Shown here piece by piece: positions 25,900 to 36,300 of a stretch of DNA of 64,000 nt. Origin of the DNA: Loxodes magnus. Its lineage: Eukaryota > Ciliophora > Karyorelictea > Loxodida > Loxodidae. The notes beneath the pieces are model-generated. The model ran no database searches. It was not told the DNA's origin and saw only the letters and a program-made list of their open reading frames with translations. The DNA is taken from assembly GCA_946699065.1 (NCBI GenBank), contig CAMPDV010000216.1, positions 310,001 through 374,000 of the forward strand, written 5' to 3'. How positions within the stretch are numbered: position 1 is the first letter of the stretch; each line of letters begins with the position of its first letter. Position numbers and translations under genes: made by a program.

Positions 25900-27510
25900 A
25901 TCTATATAATAATTTCTTTCTTCAAGTTACAAATTAATTAATCATCTTAACTGAATGAGGTAAATTATATGAGTAAACTAATACATTTACTTGTCTCCAC
26001 TAAGCTCTATATTTGTCATTATGTCTTCTGTTTTCAAGTTACTATTTTTGAGTTCTCTTTTACTATTTATTCCAACTTCATATAAATTTAATTATTATTT
26101 TTTTCATAGAATTAAAGCAAAAGCTCTTATATTAAAAAGAGCTGCGCACCAACGAGGTGCTACGCGCTATATAATCAAATTTGTTTATTATTTCTTTATT
26201 ATCTTCATTTCAAATGAAAACGTGCTATCTTATCAAAGATTCAGCTTTCTTCTTTCTGATTACATTCTAATTATCTTAACTCTAAACATTTCTTGTTGCT
26301 TAATGATATTTTTAAATAGCTCCTTAACTAGGTCAAACTTTATTCTTAAATAGAAAACTTTATTATTTTAATTTGATGGCTTTTTAAGATAGTAGGATTT
26401 ATTTAGTTGTATGCTTTACTTTCTGTTATAAATTTCATCATCAAAATCTTTTTTTGAATAAATGTATTTTTCTTTCTTAGTAGAACTTGATTTATTGAAT
26501 CTTGCCTATTTGGAATGTTGAATTTTAAAGTAGAATTTAATCAAAACTAGATAGGATTGAAATTTTAATTATATTTGCTTATCTTATCAGCTGATTATAA
26601 TAACTATGAATTATTTTCAAAGGTTCATACTTTTAATGTTCATTTTTACTGATTAAAAGTGAATAACTTTGAAATATAATTTTACTTTGTTGAATAAAAA
26701 AGTAATAGAATTTTTATGACCAAGACTATTTTATAAGAAAATGAAAAATTTTCAAAATGAGGACTTTCTGATTATTATAAAAGTTATTTTCAGAATAGTC
26801 TCTATGATAATTTCAAAAATTTCAAGACAAACTGGAGCGCTTTTACTAAAATAGCAAATTAAATTAAAAACAGTTTATGATAACTTTAAATAATTATGTT
26901 CAAAATAATCTAGTCACCTTTAATTTATTTATTTTAGAAAATAACCATTTATTAAATATTTAAATTTAAGCAGAATATAAATTTAGGTAATTGAAGCTAA
27001 AACTTAAAGAAATTTAAAAATTTAATTTAAGGAAAATTGATTTTTTAATTAATTTTTTAAAATTTAAGTATTTAAGGTATGTTTAAGAGTTTTAGGATAA
27101 TTTAAAATAGAAAAAATTGCAATAATTTATTTAGATACTACAAAAGAGATTAGAGAAATAAAATAAAAAATTAATTATTGTGCTTTAATAAAATAGAAAG
27201 ATGAAAAAATATTCATTAAATTAAAATATTAAATGCATACAAAAATAAGGATAAAAATAGAAAAAAATCATGAGACATAAAAAGGTTTTTAAGACAAAAA
27301 ATAAAAATAATATAATTGTATTAAATTAAATAAATCAAAGATATAAAAATAAGAAAAAGATAAAAGCCAAAGATTAAATAAAATGTAATTGCGAAATAAA
27401 AATATTTCTGAGAAAAACTAAATGAAAAATTAAAATACTATTAAAAAAAATTGAGAAAAGGAAAATGAATTAAAATGTAAAATGTAAAATATTTATAATT
27501 GACAAAATAT
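25900..27510. repeat. Segmental duplicate, left copy
   Basis: Matches 42,565-44,110 in the same orientation, often over long identical runs (for example around 26,640-26,850 and 43,200-43,440). The left copy carries a 67-bp insertion that the right copy lacks. No coding frame is convincing; the sequence is mostly AT-rich and is probably intergenic or an old element. Confidence 0.85.
26135..26201 (-). mobile_element. GC-rich hairpin mini-element, copy 2, with target-site duplication
   Basis: TATTA at 26,130-26,134 is repeated at 26,197-26,201. The paralogous segment at 42,791-42,795 has a single TATTA joined directly to the flanks. The insertion is therefore a ~62-bp element plus a 5-bp target duplication. 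Its core AGCTGCGCACC-AACGA-GGTGCTACGCGCT is inverted relative to copy 1. Confidence 0.85.
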
Positions 27511-29460
27511 ATTTAAAAAATAATACATTTTTTAATTATTTTAAAAGAAGAGTTTAGCTTATAATAGAGATCATATTCTTTGAAGACAAAATTTTTCAAT
27601 AAAAGATGTTTGAGCAAAGATAAAAAATTAATAAAAAGGCTTATCTATTAAATTTAATATGATGGATTAAAAAGTTCTGCCTTTCACTCATATTTTTAAG
27701 ATTTATTTTTGACTCTTTTTCTTTATTTCTTTTTCCTTTTCTTTCTATTTTAATTTCTAAAATTATACTTCAAAATTATTACAAATGAATATCCAGTAGG
27801 AAATTTTTTGTTTAACATCAAATTTAATATTTAAAAAGGAAATATTTAAAAAACGAGATCATATGGAATAAATTAGATATTTTAAGTCTTCTTACTATCA
27901 AAGCCACTTAATTCACCAATAAATTGGACATATTTAATTTTATAATAATAACGTCTTATCTTTCTCTTAATTACTATATTAAGAAAAATAAACTAAAAGA
28001 AATAGTAAAACACTTAAAAAATAAAGCAAATATAAATATCCTAAATAAATTAATGAGTAATTCATTCTATGGAAAAAAGATAAATGGTATACTAATATAA
28101 CGACATTAGTCATAGGGAATCCGATATTAAAACTATACGACAAGAAAAATTAAAATTCAAAATCCTAATAAACATCACTGCGAATTAGGGTAATTTAAAA
28201 CCTAAAAAAGATGCTAATTTAAAGAAATTTTGGATTGTAGTAAATCTAATTAAGTGAAGAAAATAATCCAAAGGTAATTGAATAATAGATTTACTTGAAA
28301 CTCAAAATTTAAGTAGAAAATATTGAGACATTGATATTGTAAATGTAAAGGGTATATGATAAGATAATTTTTTTAATTTCATAAAAATCAAGCGTAAATA
28401 GTAAAAAGGATTAGAGTAATATGTTTAAGATATATTGCATATCTTCGAAAACTCTATAGTGTGGTAATAAACTTTAATTATATAATTAAATACTATTCTT
28501 GATCTTTCTTATTTTGAAGCTTTTTTAATGTGGTAACTATGCTAAATATTGTAATCTGTAAGAAAGATTTTTTCATTATTTTTAATTATAAATGAAGTAA
28601 CTGTTTTAATTGAAATAAAAGTAAACAAAACATAAGAAAAAAAGAATGGTAAACTGGAAAATAATAGAACTGAGCATTTTATAATTGAAATGAGTAGCAA
28701 TTTGTTTTTTCTAATCTAAATCTTTTTTGAGAAGGGATTAATTAAAAAATGAAGTTTTCAAATTTTTTACCAGTTTTTCTTGGGTAAAGCTGAAAGAAAA
28801 AATTCTAATATTTATTGAGAAATATAAATTTCATCAAAATTTTAAGAAGAAAATAAATATTCAGCAGTTAATAGTTATGGTTTTAAACCTTTAAGAAGAT
28901 ATTTTAGAACTAAAAAGGAAAAATAAAAACTAAGAGATTAATTATAAATAAGAAACTATCAAATTTGGAAACTTATTATAAAAGCAAGAAATTTAGGCCT
29001 AAAAATTGAATGGCATTCAAATAAAATAGAGGAATTAAATAGAAAAGATGAGGGTAGAATTAGCAGATGTTAATGCTTAGCAATAATTAAAACATACAAG
29101 GAAAAATGTTTATATTGTTACAGTTAGTGACATTTAAACAAGAGTTGTTAAAATTTTAAGAAATTCAAGATTAAATATTGACAAAAAGATCAATATAATT
29201 GAATAGACTTTACTGAGATTAAAAAGATATGTATACGAAAACGAATTAAATAAAACTCCTGTTTGGATATTCACAAGAATGAGAAGTTAGTGAAGAAATT
29301 TAGTTGAATCCAGAGAATAGAAACCTATGAAAAAGACAATACAAAGCAATAGAGATATAAATGAAGCTACTTATTTTAAGGGGTAACTGAACTAATACTG
29401 GTATAGAATTTTTATTTGATTTATTTATAAAAAGAAGGACTTTTTAACTGTTTTATTATT
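27510..29460. other. AT-rich stretch without recognised gene
   Basis: Long A/T tracts with few GC-richer patches. Some stretches near 28,800-29,350 are hydrophilic and Lys-rich when translated and could be the 5' part of the gene interrupted at 29,711, but no motif supports a call. Confidence 0.35.
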
Positions 29461-29465
29461 AAAAT

Positions 29466-29727
29466 TAATATAAAAACTTTTTTTTGCTTAAGAGTTCAAT
29501 TTTGTCCTTCCAGAAGTTATTAAATACAAACATAATTTCCTCACAAGAAGCTATATTTGAGGGTTTATCTTCTCCTCATAACCTGAAGACAATATCAAGA
29601 CATCATCGAATCTGCAATTCTTCGAAGACATTGCGAAATGTTAGACTCAAATCGTCCTTATCTAAGCCTAATATTCCCAGTAATTAGCAGTATTTTTAAT
29701 AAAAATTAATTATTAAGTTAAACGATC
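29466..29727 (+). pseudogene. Coding fragment apparently interrupted by a LINE insertion
   Basis: A Ser/Leu/Asn-rich frame runs to KLND at the TATTAAGTTAAACGATC sequence. The same 17 bases, again readable as KLND, recur at 31,053-31,069, after which a frame reads on as PDLSKIKI. This suggests that a host coding sequence was split by the retrotransposon between the two copies. The product is unknown; the segment is Ser-rich and basic with no clear domain. Confidence 0.4.
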
Positions 29728-31069
29728 TATATGCAAGTCTTAATAAACCAAACGAATAGAGTTTTTACTTTAACCCATTTAAAGATAAATATGTCTAAGT
29801 GCGAAGCTATCTAATTTTTAAAAAAATTAAAAAAAACGAATTACAATTAAATCTAAAGATCGGCGATTAACCAATCATTTAAAAATAATAAGTCACATAT
29901 TTGGAGCTCTTCTAAAAATGAAATTTGTAAAATCACTGAAAGGAAACTGTCTTTAGGTATTTAACTGCTATGAAAAAAGTAGTATTTTCATTGCTTAGGT
30001 ATAAAAATGTGACTACTTGGTATTTCAAAACTTTGTCTAGACTTTTCACTCTTCCAAAAGCTGAATATGGAGGCGAGTTATACCTTAAAGCACATAAAAA
30101 GGAATCTCTGTTGTAACGAACAAAATAGAATCAAGTATACAATTCATCTCAAGGAAAGAATTTTAATCATCAGGATCCACATTTAGCGAATCGTTTTATA
30201 TTATCTGAATTGAATGCCCTTCAAGCCCATTATGGCTCAGATTCTTCAAATATTTTTATAAAATAAGAAGAAAGTATTGATTATCCACAATCATCTATTG
30301 GTACACTTTTCTAAAATAATTGGAAAGAAGGATATCAATACTTTGACAACTTAAAAAAAATGCTGCAAATTATAATATTCAATTGGATAACTCAGAATAT
30401 ATCTGCAGTTTAAAATCATTTTCTAAGCATATATAAATGCAAATTTAGCAGAAATTTTATACAACTGCAGCCTAAAGATTTAATAGAATGCCTAATGCTA
30501 AAATAAATACAGAATAATTTCAAAATCTATATTAATTTCCAGGAATTAACTATATTAAACTGAATAAATCATATAGAAGAGAAATTATAAGTATATATAA
30601 GCTCAGAACCCAATCATTCAATTTCCGAAAAGATCTTTAAGACCGTCATTACCCTATTGATAATCCTTACTGCATCTGTGGAGATTACGACACCTTTGAG
30701 CATATAATAGAATGTAACTACTATTCAAACATAAGGGAATGACTATAGTATAAGATTGGAAATTTTGAAATAAAACGTTTTATTCTTTATGATTAAGTTT
30801 ATATAAATATGCTTCCTAGCAATCAAGCATTAGAGTTAGATTTGCAAATCAAAATATTTCACCGATTGCTACTTGATCGAAGAATGGAGCTATTTAAAAT
30901 TGAAAAGAAGAAATAATCAGAAATAGTATAGTTAGGAAATGCTGATGAAGAGGAGGTGATGTGATGAAACTTTTAAATTTAAATGTCTTTAATTGGAAGA
31001 AGAAATTTTTACAATTAAAGATGTCCAAAAATCTTTTTAGTTTAAATATTAATATTAAGTTAAACGATC
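29711..31069 (+). mobile_element. 5'-truncated non-LTR (LINE) retrotransposon with 17-bp target duplication
   Basis: TATTAAGTTAAACGATC occurs at 29,711-29,727 and at 31,053-31,069, enclosing the C-terminal part of a LINE reverse-transcriptase ORF. Target-site duplications of this length and 5' truncation are typical of target-primed reverse transcription. No poly(A) tail is obvious at the 3' side; the tail is simply AT-rich. Confidence 0.7.
29728..30964 (+). CDS. LINE ORF2 C-terminal part (post-palm region and zinc knuckle), partial
   Basis: Non-LTR retrotransposon ORF2 protein, which carries reverse transcriptase and acts in target-primed insertion. Only the part after the catalytic palm remains, so no YADD box is present. 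Seen in order: a region like the LINE 'GxxLPxVxxxxYLGV' segment (IGDQPIIQKQQVTYLEL), a basic helical stretch, LPKAEYGGELY (the counterpart of LPxxxYGSExW), and a C-terminal CCHC-type knuckle. The knuckle Cys, Cys, His and Cys codons start at 30,671, 30,677, 30,701 and 30,713. Just after it, TGA at 30,740 reads as Trp in REWLQ. The frame ends with tandem TGA TGA at 30,962-30,967. The lack of the N-terminal half makes it a dead copy. Confidence 0.8.
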
Positions 31070-31564
31070 CAGATTTATCAAAAATAAAAATAATAATTAT
31101 TATTATTAATATAAAAAGGTAAAGAAGTATTAAATATTTAAGTTAGTAAAATATTTAAAATAAAATAGCAAAAAAGTTTTAAAATAAAAATATATTTGGG
31201 AGAAACTGAAAATTCTCTGGCCGTGATATCTAACTATGGAAACATTCAAATTATACTATAGGAAGAAAATACAAGATTCGATGCCTTTTATATGGAAATA
31301 TGGTTAAAAAAGTAAATTAATAATTAAATTTTAATTTAATATGATTAAATATTTATAAACTAATCAAATATCGCGAATTTTATTACCTTAAGCATAAATT
31401 TCTAAAAATGTAAATTAATATTGAGAAAAATAAAATTATTAAATACTGATTCAATTGAGAAGATAAAATATTAAAGAAAATATATTATTTAAAAATTTAA
31501 AGATTAAATTATAAAATAATTATCTTTATTAAATGTGATCGAATATTTTAAAGATAAAATAAAT

Positions 31565-31609
31565 GAGATTATAGAGCGCGTAACACCTCAATGGTGCGCA
31601 GCTCTTTAA
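31565..31609 (+). mobile_element. GC-rich hairpin mini-element, copy 3
   Basis: GAGATTATAGAGCGCGTAAC...CAATGGTGCGCAGCTCTTT matches copy 1 in the same orientation. It overlaps the 3' end of the coding fragment on the minus strand. Confidence 0.75.
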
Positions 31610-31865
31610 TAAAAAATTTTGAAGTTAAAAAATTCCTTGTTGAAGTTTTCCACATTGCTAGTATTCCCTTGTGAGTTTTGTATTTTATAGGGTCGCGATC
31701 GGAATGCTACCCTAAGAGACCTTAGTATCTGGCATCTTTCGTCATTAATGCTATTTGATGTCTCTTCGATCTTGCCTTCTCTTCTCTTGGGTGGTTCTTC
31801 ACCTATGGGGTACTTCCTGGTACCAGAGTTTAATTCAGCTTCAGTTGGAGGATTGCTCCTCCCTA
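31588..31865 (-). CDS. GC-richer coding fragment, function unknown
   Basis: This stretch has clearly higher GC content than its flanks. In one frame it gives about 90 residues of well-balanced sequence, Glu/Arg/Asn/Ser/Pro-rich (PPTEAEL, EEPPKRREG, QILRSLRVAF). It uses CAA/CAG as well as normal codons, with no in-frame TAA/TAG until the end and a TGA at 31,588-31,590. The C-terminal codons run into the GC-rich mini-element, so the natural C-terminus may have been replaced by the insertion. Upstream at about 31,960-32,000 a short ATGGGAGAT frame (MGDRYSSEEYQ) could be a preceding exon. No family recognised. Confidence 0.5.
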
Positions 31866-32059
31866 TTTATTTATATTTTTATAGTATTTTTTAAATAATA
31901 AATTTATCATAGAATATTAATTATTTTTTCTTTAGCTTTTCAGTTGATATTCTTCGGACGAATATCTATCTCCCATCTGCTTATACCATATTTTTTAGTA
32001 AAAGATTTTAGACACTGGAACATAGACAAAGAGGAATAAGTTTTTAAATTTTTGCTACT

Positions 32060-33371
32060 AACTTCAGTAAAAATTCACTGCTTGAGTAAGTCTAAACCTA
32101 TTTGACAAAAGAAATAATTAAAAAAAGGATAAATTTTAGTAATAAATCATAAACTACCTTTATGAAATTGAAAAGTATTAATTAAAGCATGATTAGAAAA
32201 ATTCTAATGTGGAAAAGCAAAAATGATGTAAAGAAGAAAAAAACCAAAATTTGAACACAAAAAATAAGGTTAAAATTGTGATGAGTCTATTAAAGGAGGA
32301 TTCACTTAATCTATTATTATAATTTAAATCAATTTTAAGATTTTAAATTTTATAGTTAATTTTTTTATTAAAAATTCTTAGAACTATTATAAAGTTTAAT
32401 GAACCTATCTTAAAATAACTATCAGTGAAGGTTCAATTTTAAAATTTTAATTTTATTAGAATAAAAGATTAATATTGAGAAAAAGTCTGGAGTTTAGGAT
32501 AAATATCGGTTAACGTAGAACAATTTTTGGTAAGATTTTTTTTGACAATTTTCCTTCTTTCGTAGGTTTCTTCTAGGCTGTACGCAATTCTAAGATCTTT
32601 TTTTAAAGATAGACTCTCAGATAGATATATGTCACTGGGTTCTTATATTTATTCTTCTGGTGTTAATTTTCTATAAATTTTCCCACTAGATCTCAACTTA
32701 GTCTTTAATATAAAAAATTTTTTATCTCTAAACCTTTTCTGCCTTGTCCTGCTTCAGCTCTAATTACTGCCAATATTCTCTTTTTTTATCTTAAAATTAT
32801 TTGCAGCTGAAAAAGTTTTAAATTTTAAGTATATTATTATTACTTTTATAAATTTTCTTTTTAAATTACACTATATAAGAAAAATTTTAAATTAGTATCA
32901 TTATTTCTATCTCAGGGATCCTTAATATTAATAATTTATTTGTTTTTTTAACTTTTTCAACTTTTTTATCATTTTGGTTATTTTTAAGTTATTTTTTATA
33001 ATTAAAACATGATTATTTTAATTTTTTTATCTATTAAACTTTTTAAAGTTTTAGAAAAATGTATTTTTGTCTATTTTTTTAAATATATTTTTATCTCAGT
33101 AATTATTTTATTCTAATTAAAAATGATTTATCCTTTTGATTGATAGTTAATTAACTCTTTCTAATATTTTTAGATTTTAATCAACTAACTTTTTTAGAGT
33201 TATTTTTTTAATGTATTTTTAATGATTTTTTTGGTTTTATAATACTTTGCATATTAAAAACAATGCTATTTTTTGTTGCAATAATTAAAGTAAATTTAGA
33301 TAGAATGTTTAATTTAAAACATTTTTATGAGATTTTATATGTAATACTTTTTAATTTAAGAGTTATTGTAT
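32060..33371. other. AT-rich 3' flank of channel gene
   Basis: Very AT-rich sequence between the coding fragment and the end of the channel gene. There is a modestly GC-richer patch near 32,540-32,770 but no frame with a recognisable motif. Confidence 0.4.
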
Positions 33372-36300
33372 TTAGGACTTTTTACTTAGCATCCCAATAA
33401 TTGAGTCCAATTTTACTTCAAGAGAGTCCATCTTTTGATCAATAGAGTTAGTTTGAACTTTAAGATGGTCAACTTCCCTCATTTTATCCCCAATTGAATT
33501 CATCTTTACTTCAAGAGAGTCTAATTTATTAATCTTTCCATTGATAGAATTAGTTTAAGTCTTAAGAATCTCCATTTCTTTCATTTTTTCCTCAATAGAA
33601 TTCATCTTTCCTTCAAGAGAATCCAGTTTGTTAATATTTTTATCAATTTTTTCGTTTATTTTATCGTCAGACTTTTTGATGCATTCTCTTACATCAGCAA
33701 CTTTTCCTTCCCATCCAAAGTTATCTTCTTAGTAATAATTATCACATATATGAAGATATTGCTCTTTATTTTTTGGACTCCATAGTGAAAAGATCTGCTC
33801 TATCTCAAAAATAACTTCAGTCATTTCTCGATAATCATAGTACACTTGCTAAATTTAGAACTCATCAAAAGAATCACCTAGAATTGAGATGATCATATTA
33901 AGCATTAGTATTACATTTAAAATAACTGCTAAGAGGAATGTAGTATACATTATATCCAAACCATCTCTATCAAAAACTTCTGAATCTCCTGTTAATAAGT
34001 CAAAAGAGGAAATCCAGACGTTTTTAAATGAAACTTAATCACCCTTTGCTGTAATATAAAGCAGGCCAAAAGCAAATGTAGTATAAACCATTATAGAAAG
34101 GAAATATCTTATTTTGTAAAGGGAATCTATTATCAGACTTATGTAATATCTTGTCTAAGAAAATGCTCTAAAGCCTGTAATTCCACGTAATACGTTTAAA
34201 AGTAGAACAATCCAATTAAATGTATCTATTTTGATATCACTAATGCAAAAGCAGATCCATGGAATCATACAGATAATTCTACAAATGTCTATTATATTCC
34301 AAGCATTCTTAAAATATTCTACTCTTGTTACTTTAATTTGAAGCAATTCCCAAGTAAGCAAAATAACATTTACGAACACTAATAAAACCAAGGCAAGGTA
34401 AAAGAATCAAAAGGGTTTAATCAGCAAGATAACAATAAGGAATAAATTTAGTCATATTAAACAAGAAGTAAAAAGGATTCATTATCATAGTTTGCTTCAT
34501 TTTAAATTAATATAACTTCTTATTATCTTATGCTTGTATAAGTCTTTATCTTAGGAGTTTAAAAAAGATTGTAATAATTCAATGCTTTAAGTAGAACCTG
34601 CGACAGAAGGTAATTTGAACCAAGAAGTAGATATTTTAAGATGCTCTTTAGTTAAATCAGTCGTTTATGACTAAGTGTCAAGAGTTTTGTCACCTTCTTA
34701 ACTTAATTATTTTTAAGAAGTTAAAGGTAAATCTTCCTAAAAAAGAGAGAAGCTTTACACAAACCAGTCATCAAACTTGATATGCTAATCTTATTCAATA
34801 TAAAGAAAGTCACGTAGGATTTTATCAAAGTAAAGCTGTTTATTAAGATAGGGACTCAAAAAAGTGGAAGAATTTTAAATGATTAATGAGAAATCCAGTT
34901 ATAGAGATAAATATGAAGCTCTATTTTAAAAATCACTTGAATCAAATTAAGACAAAAGATCTAACAACAAATCAGTAGTACTCTAATGTTGGTATGCAAT
35001 TGAGTAAAATAAAGGAGAATGACCAAAAATGTCAGTACTTAACTAAAGTTTAGAAATTTAGGAGAACATTTTTTTAATAACATCAGATTTTCCTAGAAAA
35101 CAAGCGAAATGGAGAGGAGTGAAGTCAAATTAAGTTAATCTGACGTTTCATTAAGGAATTTGATCAAATATATCTGATACAATGAAAGTCCAAGTGCTAA
35201 AATAAGAAACAAGAGAAACATTCTACAAAGGAATAATGTATAAGCCTCATAGAAAGCAGGAAATATTTGAAAATCAATCATACTAAAATTCAGGGTTATT
35301 AAATATTTTTTTATGAGTTTAGGGGTTTCAAAGTTTGATAGTGTTGTCTTTTGAAGAACTTGCAAGTATAGATATGCCGGGACTGAAAGCTACGAAGGTG
35401 ACAGAGTCTGAATGTCCTTAGAGAGTGGCAATTTCTTTATGCGTTTCTAGGTTTCAAAGTTTTACTGTTTTGTCATATGAAGAGCTAGCAAGTATAGATT
35501 TGTCGGGACTGAAAGAAACACAAGTTACAGATTTTTCATGTCCTTATAGAGTGACGATTTCCTAATGAGTTTAAAGGTTTCATAACTTGATAGTGTTATC
35601 TTTTGAAGAGCTAGCAAGTATAGATCCGTCGGAGTTGAAAGTAACATAGGTAACAATGTCTTAATGTCCTTCAAGGGTGACAATTTCCTAATGATTTTAG
35701 AGGTTTCAAAGCTTGATAGTATTGTCTTTTGATGAGCTAGCAAGTATGGATTCGTCGGGACTAAAAGCTACGCAGGTAACACAATCGTAATGTCCTTCAA
35801 GGGTGAAGATTTCTTAATTAGTTTTGAGATTTCAAAGTTTTATAGTTCTGTCTTTGGAAGAGCTTGCGATTGTTTAACCATTAGGACTAAAAGCAACATA
35901 GGAAACAGAATCTTAATGTCCTTCGAGAGTAACAATTTCTTTATGAGTTTCTAGGCTTCAAAGTTTGATTGTAGTGTCTTTTGACGAGCTAGCGAGTGTA
36001 GATCCACTAGGACTGAAAGTAACACTCGTAACAGACTCTAAATGTCCTCAGAGAGTGACGATTTCTTAATGAGTTAAGAGGTTTCAAAGTTTGATAGTAC
36101 AGTCCTTTGAAGAGCTAGCGAATATAAATCCATCGGGACTGAAAGCTTCACAGGTAACTAAGTCTTAATGTCCTCAGAGTGTAATAGATTCTTTTTAATT
36201 TTATAGACTTCAAAGTTTTATTGTTTTGTCATCAGAAGAGCTAGCGAGTTTAAATCCGTCAGGACTGAAAGTAACACATGTCGTAGAATTTTAATGCCCT

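Noticed and set aside
34990-35180. Frameshift between the WD40 and ankyrin regions
   Set aside because: It appeared only when TGA was treated as a stop; the WD40 frame reads directly into TPLHFACF through two TGA Trp codons.
34155-35365. Separate short membrane-protein genes ended by TGA
   Set aside because: With TGA read as Trp these pieces fall into one frame with the WD40 and ankyrin parts, and the length from 38,036 to 33,372 is an exact multiple of three. Some other-frame pieces with hydrophobic helices near 35,200 are shadows.
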